Below, one piece after another: positions 16,852 to 24,473 of a stretch of 51,992 nt of DNA (positions within the stretch are counted from its first letter, which is position 1; every line of letters begins with the position of its first letter). The notes beneath the pieces were generated by a model. The model worked only from the letters and a program-made list of their open reading frames with translations. It searched no databases and was not told the origin of the DNA. A program made the position numbers and the translations under genes. The stretch is taken from assembly GCA_910577445.1 (NCBI GenBank), contig CAJTMZ010000010.1:1-51992 (forward strand), in the 5' to 3' direction. The stretch is from an uncultured Lachnospiraceae bacterium (lineage in GTDB: Bacteria > Bacillota > Clostridia > Lachnospirales > Lachnospiraceae).

Positions 16852-17745
16852 ATGAAAAGAGAAATTTTGGATTTTTACAGAGAAACAAGCGCTTACACGG
16901 ATTTGGGCTATTATAAGGAATTTGCCCGAAATCTTCCGGACGATATGGAAGAACTGTGCTTTTTACAGAGGATGCAGATTATTCATCCTGTGGTTTTTAA
17001 AAAGGACAAAGATATCAGGAAGAAAAAAGAGTGCTTTTGGGGAGATATGACAAAGGTTCCCGAGACGATGCTGGATTTTGAGGATGATATTTTTCCGACG
17101 GCCCTGGGGATTCTGGCCGAGCTTTTAAGAAGAGACGCCCGTTATTTGGCGCAGCGCAAGGCAGAGGATAAGGTACATGTGACATGCAGGGGACAGGCAA
17201 TCCTGCTGGCGGCAGTTTTAAAGGCAAAGGGCGTTCCGGCCAGAGCCAGAAGCGGTTTTGCGGAGTATATCGGCAGCGACGGGATTTACCGTGACCATTG
17301 GATTACGGAGTATTTTGATGAAAAGGAAGGAAGATGGAAACTGGCGGACGCGGATTTGCATTGTCCGGACCATGAAATCCCCTTTGATTTAAACGACATT
17401 CCATATGATAACTTTTTGTTTGGCGCCGGCGCGTTTCTGGGAATGCGGGCGGGTAAGTATAAAGATGAAAACGTGCAGTTTGCTTCGGTTCCGCCCACCC
17501 TTGGTTTAAAGGCGGCTATACGGGGACTGTTTTACGATTTCCACTGCCTGATGAACCACGAGATTATTTTCCTGCATATGCCGAAGTATGTGTGCGACAG
17601 GGATTTTGAATTGTCGGAAGAAGAATACAGGGAGCTGGATGAGCTTGCGAAGCTGATGCTGAAACCGGATGAAAATTTTGACGCGTTAAAAGAAATATGG
17701 GAAAGCAATAAGAAATTCAGAATGATGTCCGGTGTGCTGAACTGA
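16852..17745 (+). CDS. transglutaminase-like domain protein
   Basis: This 297-residue soluble protein has a transglutaminase/peptidase-like core. Cys112 lies in VTCRGQAILLAAVLKAKGVP, His149 lies in YRDHWITEYFD, and an aspartate follows in WKLADADL, giving the Cys-His-Asp triad. A leader peptide is absent, so it acts in the cytoplasm. Bacterial members include peptidases and proteins of unknown substrate. The strong aggagg before ATG 16852 fixes the start, 14 bases after the AraC regulator, suggesting it is made together with or under that regulator. Substrate unknown. Confidence 0.82.
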   Translation: MKREILDFYRETSAYTDLGYYKEFARNLPDDMEELCFLQRMQIIHPVVFKKDKDIRKKKECFWGDMTKVPETMLDFEDDIFPTALGILAELLRRDARYLAQRKAEDKVHVTCRGQAILLAAVLKAKGVPARARSGFAEYIGSDGIYRDHWITEYFDEKEGRWKLADADLHCPDHEIPFDLNDIPYDNFLFGAGAFLGMRAGKYKDENVQFASVPPTLGLKAAIRGLFYDFHCLMNHEIIFLHMPKYVCDRDFELSEEEYRELDELAKLMLKPDENFDALKEIWESNKKFRMMSGVLN

Positions 17746-17759
17746 AAAGAGCAGGGGCG

Positions 17760-17788
17760 TTGTAAATTTAATTATGGCAGGGTATAAT
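17760..17788 (+). promoter_or_regulatory. promoter of the toxin-antitoxin operon
   Basis: TTGTAA (17760-17765) and a perfect TATAAT (17783-17788) are separated by 17 bases, 65 bases before the antitoxin ATG. Confidence 0.7.
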
Positions 17789-17853
17789 AAAAGAAAACGG
17801 ATATAGCGGTATTTTGGAGAAGCAGAACGAACAAAAAATAGGAGATGATTATT

Positions 17854-18012
17854 ATGGCATTGGCGGAAGCGGTTAAGACAAGAGAAAATTCTTATACAGT
17901 AGAAAGCGCTATGGATGCCCTGCTGTTAAAATTGGATGAAGCATTAGATGATGTGGAATATGGGCGGGTTTTGGATGAGGCGGACTTGTGGGCTGAAATT
18001 GATACAATTTAA
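17854..18012 (+). CDS. small acidic protein, probable type II antitoxin
   Basis: This 52-codon gene starts MALAEAVKTRENSYTVESAM and ends in an acidic helix (LDEADLWAEIDTI). It has an aggag-type site before the ATG. It sits 15 bases ahead of a ParE/RelE-type toxin gene, and size, acidity and order fit an antitoxin that neutralises the toxin and represses the operon. The exact antitoxin family was not recognised. The N-terminus is too short for an obvious ribbon-helix-helix, so autoregulation is uncertain. Confidence 0.65.
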   Translation: MALAEAVKTRENSYTVESAMDALLLKLDEALDDVEYGRVLDEADLWAEIDTI

Positions 18013-18027
18013 AGAACAGGTGACATA

Positions 18028-18372
18028 TTGCAGAAAAAATATAAAATCAGATATACTTACAGCAGCCGGGATGATATTCGGAGAATAAAGAGATATATTC
18101 TGGATAATTTTAAATATCGGGAACTGGGTGAGAATTTTACAAAAAAGGTAAAAACAGCAGTTGACGGCTTAAGGACATTGCCGACGGGATATAGTACAAC
18201 GGGGATTCGATACAGGGGGGTTGATATTTACCTTAAGCCGTATCATACATATCTTTTGTTTTATACGGTAGATGACGGCGCATCAGTTGTAACAGTTCTT
18301 CGGGTACTGCAGGATGGAATGAACTGGCAATATATTCTGAAACACTGGATACATGAACAGGATATAGGTTAG
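18028..18372 (+). CDS. ParE/RelE-superfamily toxin
   Basis: This 114-residue basic protein has the RelE/ParE fold pattern: an N-terminal strand (YKIRYTYSSRDDIRRI), a helical hairpin (YILDNFKYRELGENFTKKV), LRTLPTGYSTTG, then strands DIYLKPYHTYLLFYTVDD and VVTVLRVLQDGMNW. Relatives either inhibit gyrase (ParE) or cut ribosome-bound mRNA (RelE); the sequence does not decide between them. The start is a TTG preceded by aggtg, keeping the level low relative to the ATG antitoxin. It follows the antitoxin by 15 bases. Confidence 0.8.
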   Translation: MQKKYKIRYTYSSRDDIRRIKRYILDNFKYRELGENFTKKVKTAVDGLRTLPTGYSTTGIRYRGVDIYLKPYHTYLLFYTVDDGASVVTVLRVLQDGMNWQYILKHWIHEQDIG

Positions 18373-18506
18373 CCGCATTTCGCGCCGAATATGCCGCGAT
18401 TGGTTACATCCGCCGCTGCGCGGCCTAATATTAAGTCTGCCGGATGTCGATAAAAATAACAAGACGGGACAAATGGAGTTGTCCATAGGACGGAATGGAG
18501 GGAACT

Positions 18507-19325
18507 ATGAAAGTACGCAATATGTCAATTTTTATGGGAGACGACGCAAGACGGGAAAGACAGAGCAATATCGGCGCGGAACAGAATAACAAAAACCGCA
18601 AAAGCATCTTTGCCGGTAATCTGAATAAAAAGCCGGATATGATTGCCCAGAAGAAGCAGGTGGCGCAGCAGCAGGCGATGCAGATTGTAAGGGACGCCTG
18701 GGACGGGGACCGCAAAGTGGACGAGGGCATTGCGGAGAGCAAAGGAAGAATTGAGGAATATAAAAAAGCCAGGAACGACGCAAACGAGGAACTGAAGCAA
18801 TTTAAGGAAAACAGGCTGGCGGCAGGGCTTAGCGAGGTACCGGAAGAGGGAACCCCGGAGGCTGCGGAGTTAAAGCGGATTGAGGCGGCCATTGAATCCG
18901 CAAATGCGGGGATTCGGGGCGAAAATGCGGTGATTCGGGAAACCAGACTGGAAAAGCTTAAGCATGACCCCATGGTGAAGGCGTCCCAAAGCGCGGATGA
19001 GGTAATGGAGGCAGCCAGTAAGGAAATTGTGGGAATGCTGATACAGGAAGCAAAAGAACACATGGACGAGGAGATGGAGGAGAAGAAAGAGGCTGCCGAG
19101 GAGAAAGCCGAGAAGGAAAAAGAAGAGGAAGAAAAGCTGGAGAAAATCCGGGAAGAAAAGAAAGAGAAAGAAGAGTTTGCGGAGAGCGTGGCGGAATCTA
19201 CCGAGCTGGTGCTGGAAGCGGACAGCTCCATGGACGAGATTCAGAAAGAAATCCGGAAAGTAATGGAAGAAATGAAACTGATAGAGGAGGACATCAAGGG
19301 AGCGACAGTGGACGCATCTATGTAG
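18507..19325 (+). CDS. hypothetical coiled-coil protein
   Basis: This 272-residue protein is dominated by charged heptads. There are long Glu/Lys/Ala-rich helices from about residue 55 onward and an almost uninterrupted coiled coil around 190-230. It has no signal peptide or membrane segment. The N-terminus (MKVRNMSIFMGDDARRERQ) is unlike a known domain. ATG 18507 follows ggaggg. It ends exactly where the convergent minus-strand gene ends, with no terminator between. A structural or scaffold role is only a guess. Confidence 0.75.
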   Translation: MKVRNMSIFMGDDARRERQSNIGAEQNNKNRKSIFAGNLNKKPDMIAQKKQVAQQQAMQIVRDAWDGDRKVDEGIAESKGRIEEYKKARNDANEELKQFKENRLAAGLSEVPEEGTPEAAELKRIEAAIESANAGIRGENAVIRETRLEKLKHDPMVKASQSADEVMEAASKEIVGMLIQEAKEHMDEEMEEKKEAAEEKAEKEKEEEEKLEKIREEKKEKEEFAESVAESTELVLEADSSMDEIQKEIRKVMEEMKLIEEDIKGATVDASM

Positions 19326-19826
19326 TCAGACCTCCTCAAATGCAATTTCTTTTTCCGTGAGAAAACGGGTTATAAAATCATCCCAGAGCCTGTCGGGCGT
19401 TTTGTCCGGCAGGAAGGTATGAAAAGCGGTGGCAGTAATGCAGGTGAGCATGCTGCCATCGTATTTTATATTCAGGACAAAAGCTTTGATGTCGGAGAGG
19501 GTAACGTTCGCGCCGCCCTTTGTCAGAATCCGCTCCGTTAATTCCGGCTTTAAATGGAGAACAAATTTAAAACCCACAGGGGTGCGTTTCCCTTTAATCA
19601 AATCAAAGCAGAGAGAACGGATTGTTTTCCATTCGGAAAATTCATAAGGAGGAAGAGAGGAATCGTCATTGACATCGCCGGTAAAAAAGGCTTTTTCCAT
19701 GTGGCCGTCGATGATAAAGGTATTGTAGGTGGTGACGGAAGCCTCCGCCAGCAGGAACGCGTCAAACGCGTCCGTGCCGAGGAGTCTTCCCATAAAATTT
19801 TTGACTTCTTTTATCTGATATGCTTT
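19326..19826 (-). CDS. DUF5721-like conserved protein
   Basis: This 166-residue protein resembles, from memory, a Lachnospiraceae family (DUF5721): KEVKNFMGRLLGTDAFDAFL, then AEASVTTYNTFIIDGH. It has a SLCFDLIKGKRTPVGFKFVL segment and a tail of FHTFLPDKTPDRLWDDF. No catalytic motif is obvious and no function is known. The start at 19826 has aagg 6 bases upstream and lies 10 bases after the trpS stop, so it is the second gene of the trpS transcript. Its stop abuts the stop of the convergent coiled-coil gene. Confidence 0.75.
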   Translation of the reverse strand, partial: KAYQIKEVKNFMGRLLGTDAFDAFLLAEASVTTYNTFIIDGHMEKAFFTGDVNDDSSLPPYEFSEWKTIRSLCFDLIKGKRTPVGFKFVLHLKPELTERILTKGGANVTLSDIKAFVLNIKYDGSMLTCITATAFHTFLPDKTPDRLWDDFITRFLTEKEIAFEEV

Positions 19827-19836
19827 CATTCTGACC

Positions 19837-20925
19837 TTACTTTTCCGCGTATTTCTGCGCCTGCTCCGCAATCAGGGCATGGTCGCTGAAGTAGTTGATT
19901 TTCATAGCTTTCTTGACGCTGTCCAGCGTTTTCGCCGCCGCTTCTTCCGCTTCTATGCTGGCTTTGTGAAGAATTTCATATACGGCGGGGATATCCTTTT
20001 CCCATTGCTTCCTTTTGGCCCGGATAGGGGAAAGTTCTTCCTGGAGCACTTTATTCAGGAACTTTTTCACCTTGACATCTCCCAGACCGCCTCTTGTATA
20101 ATGGGCTTTGAGTTCCTCAAGTCCGGCATATTCGGGAAGGTATTCCGCAAACATCTCATCTTTGCAGAAAGCGTCCAGATAAATGAACACAGGATTTCCC
20201 TCCACCCGGCCGGGGTCTGAAACCTGTAAATGGTTCGGGTCGGTGAACATGGACATTACCTTTTTGCGGACATCCTCCTCCGTATCGGAAAGATAAATGC
20301 AGTTGTGGAGAGACTTGCTCATCTTTGCCTGGCCGTCAATGCCCGGAAGGCGCAGACAGGCTTTGTTGTCGGGAAGAAGAACGTCGGGCTCGACCAGTGT
20401 TTCTCCGTAAACGGAATTAAATTTCCGTACAATTTCCCGGGTCTGCTCTATCATGGGAAGCTGGTCCTCTCCCACGGGAACGGTGGTCGCCATAAATGCG
20501 GTGATATCCGCGGCCTGGCTGATAGGATAGGTAAAAAAGCCTACCGGAATGCTTGCCTCAAAGTTCCGCATCTGAATTTCGGATTTCACAGTGGGGTTTC
20601 GCTGCAGCCTTGACACGGTTACCAGATTCATATAATAAAAGGAAAGCTCGCACAGCTCCGGAATCTGGGACTGGATGAAAAGAGTGGATTTGGACGGGTC
20701 AAGTCCGCAGGACAGGTAGTCTAAGGCCACTTCGATGATATTCTGACGCACTTTCTCGGGCTGTTCGGCGTTATCCGTCAGCGCCTGGGCGTCGGCAATC
20801 ATAATAAAAATTTTATCGTATACACCGGAATTTTGCAGCTCTACTCTGCGCTTCAGGGAACCCGCGTAATGTCCCACATGAAGGGGGCCGGTAGGTCTGT
20901 CTCCGGTAAGAATAATTTTGGACAT
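19837..20925 (-). CDS. trpS: tryptophanyl-tRNA synthetase
   Basis: This 362-residue class I synthetase charges tRNA-Trp. The HIGH-type motif is PTGPLHVGHY near the N-terminus, and the KMSKS motif is visible in GQAKMSKSLHN. Tryptophan and adenylate pocket segments (GEDQLPMIEQTREIVRKFN) are conserved. The start at 20925 follows aaggagc; the frame is open upstream but has no site there. A consensus promoter lies about 30 bases before the start, leaving no room for a T-box leader. It is co-transcribed with the DUF5721-like gene. Confidence 0.95.
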   Translation of the reverse strand: MSKIILTGDRPTGPLHVGHYAGSLKRRVELQNSGVYDKIFIMIADAQALTDNAEQPEKVRQNIIEVALDYLSCGLDPSKSTLFIQSQIPELCELSFYYMNLVTVSRLQRNPTVKSEIQMRNFEASIPVGFFTYPISQAADITAFMATTVPVGEDQLPMIEQTREIVRKFNSVYGETLVEPDVLLPDNKACLRLPGIDGQAKMSKSLHNCIYLSDTEEDVRKKVMSMFTDPNHLQVSDPGRVEGNPVFIYLDAFCKDEMFAEYLPEYAGLEELKAHYTRGGLGDVKVKKFLNKVLQEELSPIRAKRKQWEKDIPAVYEILHKASIEAEEAAAKTLDSVKKAMKINYFSDHALIAEQAQKYAEK

Positions 20926-20955
20926 GGTTTGTTGCTCCTTTGATTGTTTTTCTAC

Positions 20956-20984
20956 ATTATAAATTGCAGGTGGAGGGATGTCAA
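20956..20984 (-). promoter_or_regulatory. consensus sigma-A promoter of trpS
   Basis: On the minus strand, TTGACA (20984-20979) and TATAAT (20961-20956) are separated by 17 bases, an exact consensus match. Confidence 0.85.
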
Positions 20985-21013
20985 TGCATCGCGCGCTTAT
21001 CGTTTGGGTGTGG

Positions 21014-21874
21014 TCAGGGCGTCCACCGGCCGGAAGCGCCGCAGGGCAGTATCCATCCGTTTTTCCTGACGGGGAGTCCGATTTCCGAGGAAAGGGCTGT
21101 ACCGCCAAGACGTTTTCCCACGGTGGCGTTTAAAAGGTAGGTAAGGACGGCGGGCTGCAGCCCCGTGGTGTAGGAGTTGATGAGGAAAAACAGGGCGTTT
21201 TTATCGAGAAGCTTTGCCGTCAGGGTAAGCAGGGGATAAATATTGTCCTCTATTTTCCAGATTTCTCCCTTAGGGCCTCTGCCGTAGGAGGGCGGGTCCA
21301 TAATAATGCCGTCGTAAGTGTTGCCGCGGCGGATTTCCCGCTCCACGAATTTGGTACAGTCGTCCACCAGATAGCGGATTGGCGCATCCGAAAGACCGGA
21401 GATGGCGGCGTTTTCCTTTGCCCAGGCCACCATGCCTTTGGAGGCGTCCACGTGGGTAACGCCTGCGCCTGCCTTTGCGGCCGCCAGCGTAGCGCCGCCG
21501 GTATAGGCAAAGAGGTTAAGGACTTTCACAGGCCGGCCCGCCTTTTGAATTATTTCGGATATCCAGTCCCAGTTTACGGCCTGCTCGGGGAAAAGGCCGG
21601 TGTGCTTAAAGCTGAAAGGCTTTAGGCGGAAAGTGAGGTTTTTATATTGAATGCTCCATTCTTCCGGGAGGTTATGAAATTCCCACTCGCCGCCGCCCTT
21701 TTGGCTGCGGTGGTAGTGGCCGTTTAAGGATTTCCACTCCCGGGCTTCCTTTGGGGTGTTCCAGATAACCTGAGGGTCGGGGCGTAAGAGAATGTATTTT
21801 CCCCACCGTTCAAGCTTTTCTCCCCCGGAGGTATCGATTACTTCATAATCTTTCCAATGATTTGCTGTCCACAT
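21014..21874 (-). CDS. class I SAM-dependent methyltransferase, RlmI/RlmK-like
   Basis: This 286-residue protein has an N-terminal beta region (DYEVIDTSGGEKLERWG) and a Rossmann methyltransferase domain. VLNLFAYTGGATLAAAKAGA is the SAM-binding motif I, DASKGMVAWAKENA is motif II, and IIMDPPSYGRG is the DPPxY catalytic motif of rRNA methyltransferases in COG1092 (RlmI/RlmK group). It probably methylates 23S rRNA. The start at 21874 has aagga 7 bases upstream; an extended upstream frame lacks a site. It is followed by the separate promoter of trpS. Confidence 0.85.
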   Translation of the reverse strand: MWTANHWKDYEVIDTSGGEKLERWGKYILLRPDPQVIWNTPKEAREWKSLNGHYHRSQKGGGEWEFHNLPEEWSIQYKNLTFRLKPFSFKHTGLFPEQAVNWDWISEIIQKAGRPVKVLNLFAYTGGATLAAAKAGAGVTHVDASKGMVAWAKENAAISGLSDAPIRYLVDDCTKFVEREIRRGNTYDGIIMDPPSYGRGPKGEIWKIEDNIYPLLTLTAKLLDKNALFFLINSYTTGLQPAVLTYLLNATVGKRLGGTALSSEIGLPVRKNGWILPCGASGRWTP

Positions 21875-22020
21875 ACTGATTCCTTTCTCTGAAATGGCCA
21901 ATGGCGTGGAATATGCGCCATGGTTGCTGTAAGAAATAATATAGAGAAAGACGGTTAAAAAAGCAAGGCTTTTGTGGTAAAATGAATAACGCATGCAAAA
22001 AAGGATTCCGGAGCGGGAAA

Positions 22021-22053
22021 TCTCCGGGCTTTGGAAAGGAGTATGGTTATAAA
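22021..22053 (+). repeat. 33-base recurring hairpin/ribosome-site element, copy A
   Basis: This stretch (tctccgggctttgg, then aaaggag, then tatggttataaa) matches copy B at 40952-40984 in 30 of 33 positions. CTCC here can pair with upstream CCGGAG (22009-22014) or with the downstream ribosome-site GGAG, so two exclusive structures are possible. Confidence 0.6.
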
Positions 22054-23617
22054 AACAGAAAACCGATGCCCTGGCTGCCGGCGGATAAGCTGCGACGGCT
22101 GCGGCATTTATCAGAAGAAGCAGTCTTCGGGCGGCGAAAGCGATTTAAGAAGATTAAATACCAATAAGCAGATAAGAGAGCATTTTCCTGAAGGGTTTGA
22201 GATAGAGCCGGAAGCGGGAACGGAAATCTTCCGGGAAAACTGCCCGGACGGTCTGTCCAAATCCCAGGGGGAAGCCTTCGGGAGAGGGCTTTGGGGAATT
22301 TCTTTTGATGTGGGAACCACGACGCTGGCAGGGATGTTATGGGATTTAAGAAGCGGGATTCTTCTGGGAGCGCGGACGGAAACCAATCCCCAGGCGGCCT
22401 TTGGCGCTGACGTAATCAGCAGAATCCAGACGGCGGCTGACGGGGAGACTCTGAAAAAAATGCAGAAGGTTCTGACGGAAAAACTGGACGAGATGGCGCA
22501 GCGGCTGGTGCGGCAGCAGGAGGAGACGTTGCGGCAGCCGGCCCGGCGGCCAAAAGAAGAAGGGGTCGTTAGCAAGGCGGTTTTTGTGGGAAATACCGCC
22601 ATGTGTGAAACCCTGCTGGGGATAAAGCCGGAGGGGCTGTCCGCCGCGCCCTTTACGCCCGATTATGCAGGGACGGTTCAGGTAAAAGGAAAGGAACTGG
22701 GGTTTTGCTTTTTGAAAAATGCAAATGTGACGGTGCTGCCGCCCATAGGCGGTTATGTAGGCTCCGACGCACTGGCCGTCTATACCTGCGTGAACCGGCA
22801 GGAGCCGGAAATGCGGGTTCTGGCGGCGGATATAGGGACCAACGGGGAAATTCTTCTGCGGTGCGGCAAAAGAAGCCGTTCCGGGGAAGAAAACGCCCCT
22901 GTAAGCTATGCCTGCTCCGCAGCAGCCGGCCCGGCTCTGGAGGGCGGCGCCGTCAGCCAGGGTATGCGGGCGGCGGACGGCGCCATAGACGCGGTTTCCG
23001 TAAGCGGCAGCTTTCCCATGCAGGACATTACATGCCATGTGCTGGGGGAGGGACGCCCGACGGGAATCTGCGGTTCCGGCCTGGTGGACGCTTTGGCGGT
23101 GCTTTTTAAAACCGGAGTTCTGGATGATACCGGCTATATGAGAAGCCCCAATGAGGCCGGCCGCGCCGGCGTGCCCGGCAGAATCTGCAGAAGAATCAGG
23201 ACGATGGACGGCGAAAGGAAATTTCTTCTGACAAAGGAGGAATGCCCCGTTTATCTGACTGCCAAAGATGTGCGCCAGCTTCAACTGGCTGTCAGCGCCC
23301 TGCGCTCGGGAATGGAGGTGCTGCTGAAAAAAGCCGGCCTGCGCGTGGAAGAGCTTGACAGAGTTTACCTTGCCGGGGCTTTCGGATGCTATATCAGAAA
23401 AGAAAGCGCTCTGGCAGCAGGACTTTTGCCCGGTGTTTCGGAGGAAAAAGTAATTCAGGCCGGGAACCTTGCCGGTGTGGGGTGCGCTATGGCGCTGCTT
23501 TCAAAGTCGGCGCTTGAGAAAATGGAGAAGGAAGCCGGGGAACTTGTGCACGTAGAACTGGCGGAGGAAGAGGAATTTAAGGAAAGATTTCTGGAAAATC
23601 TGAATTTCCATCATTAA
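22043..23617 (+). CDS. ASKHA-domain protein, RACo/DUF4445-like
   Basis: This 524-residue protein starts with a cysteine cluster (CPGCRRISCDGCG, about residues 9-21) that could hold zinc or an Fe-S cluster. The rest is an actin/Hsp70-like ATPase fold: phosphate-1 GISFDVGTTTLAGM, LAADIGTNGEI, GICGSGLVDAL and the adenosine-site VYLAGAFGCYI. This matches the C-terminal domain of reductive activators of corrinoid proteins (RACo, RamA). No corrinoid protein or methyltransferase gene is nearby, so the partner is unknown. The start is uncertain: ATG 22043 is only 1 base after ggag, and a TTG lies at 22031. A benzoyl-CoA-type activator is less likely by length. Confidence 0.8.
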   Translation: MVIKTENRCPGCRRISCDGCGIYQKKQSSGGESDLRRLNTNKQIREHFPEGFEIEPEAGTEIFRENCPDGLSKSQGEAFGRGLWGISFDVGTTTLAGMLWDLRSGILLGARTETNPQAAFGADVISRIQTAADGETLKKMQKVLTEKLDEMAQRLVRQQEETLRQPARRPKEEGVVSKAVFVGNTAMCETLLGIKPEGLSAAPFTPDYAGTVQVKGKELGFCFLKNANVTVLPPIGGYVGSDALAVYTCVNRQEPEMRVLAADIGTNGEILLRCGKRSRSGEENAPVSYACSAAAGPALEGGAVSQGMRAADGAIDAVSVSGSFPMQDITCHVLGEGRPTGICGSGLVDALAVLFKTGVLDDTGYMRSPNEAGRAGVPGRICRRIRTMDGERKFLLTKEECPVYLTAKDVRQLQLAVSALRSGMEVLLKKAGLRVEELDRVYLAGAFGCYIRKESALAAGLLPGVSEEKVIQAGNLAGVGCAMALLSKSALEKMEKEAGELVHVELAEEEEFKERFLENLNFHH

Positions 23618-23657
23618 AAATTTTTAAATACAGGCAGAGGAGAAAAAGGAGATAAAA

Positions 23658-24458
23658 GTGGACAGAGATTTTTTAAAGGATAAAAAAAGAATTGTAGTGA
23701 AAATCGGAACCACCACGATTACCCATGTGGATACGGGGCATTTGAACCTGCTAAAAATGGAAAAGCTGGCAAGGGTACTGACGGATATCAGAAATCAGAA
23801 CAAGGAAATCGTTATCGTGTCCTCCGGGGCAATCGGCGCAGGAAGAAAGGCGCTTGGAATGAAACACAGGCCCGGAAGCCTTGCGGAAAAGCAGGCGTGC
23901 GCCGCGGTAGGACAGGCAAGGCTTATGATGATTTACCAGAAGCTTTTTGCGGAATATAACCAGACAATTGCCCAGATTTTGATTACCAAAAGAACAATGA
24001 CCAACGAAATCAGCAGATGCAACGCGGAAAACACCTTCCACGAACTTTTGAATCTTGGTGTGATTCCCATTGTAAATGAAAACGATACGGTGTCCACGGA
24101 CCAGATACAGGATGAGAATTTCGGCGACAATGACACGCTCTCGGCGTTGGTGGCGCGGCTGGTGCAGGCGGATATGCTGATACTTTTGTCGGATATAGAC
24201 GGGCTTTATACGGACGACCCCAGAAAGAACGAGAACGCCAGATTTATAAGCTGCGTGGAAAAAATAGACGAAAAATTATCCTCCTATGCAAAAGGGGCAA
24301 AGACTTCCTTTGGCACAGGAGGCATGACCACCAAAATCGCGGCTGCCCAGATAGCAGGCGAGAGTGGCGTGGATATGGTTATCGCCAATGGCGACGACGT
24401 GGTAAACATCAGCCGCATTCTGGAAGGAAAAGAAGTGGGCACGCTGTTTAAAGCATAA
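23658..24458 (+). CDS. proB: glutamate 5-kinase, short form without PUA domain
   Basis: This 266-residue amino-acid kinase phosphorylates glutamate in the first step of proline synthesis. Visible are KRIVVKIGTTTITH (nucleotide loop), IVSSGAIGAGRKALG, VNENDTVSTDQ and FGTGGMTTKIAAA. Length equals the kinase domain alone; the C-terminal PUA domain of the roughly 370-residue E. coli type is absent, as in several Firmicutes. Start is GTG 23658 after aaggag. proA, often next to proB, is not in the window. A small hairpin without T-run follows the stop. Confidence 0.93.
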   Translation: MDRDFLKDKKRIVVKIGTTTITHVDTGHLNLLKMEKLARVLTDIRNQNKEIVIVSSGAIGAGRKALGMKHRPGSLAEKQACAAVGQARLMMIYQKLFAEYNQTIAQILITKRTMTNEISRCNAENTFHELLNLGVIPIVNENDTVSTDQIQDENFGDNDTLSALVARLVQADMLILLSDIDGLYTDDPRKNENARFISCVEKIDEKLSSYAKGAKTSFGTGGMTTKIAAAQIAGESGVDMVIANGDDVVNISRILEGKEVGTLFKA

Positions 24459-24473
24459 AGAGCCGCCGGGGGC

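Noticed and set aside
18431..19231. 266-codon Ser/Phe-rich minus-strand frame
   Set aside because: It mirrors the Glu/Lys-rich coiled-coil gene; the serine-rich look comes from antisense reading of GAA/GAG-rich codons.
20926..21013. T-box leader for trpS
   Set aside because: The consensus promoter lies about 30 bases before the start codon, leaving no space for a T-box.
22346..23284. 312-codon minus-strand frame inside the ASKHA gene
   Set aside because: The plus-strand protein has clear family motifs throughout; the minus frame has none and no start signal.
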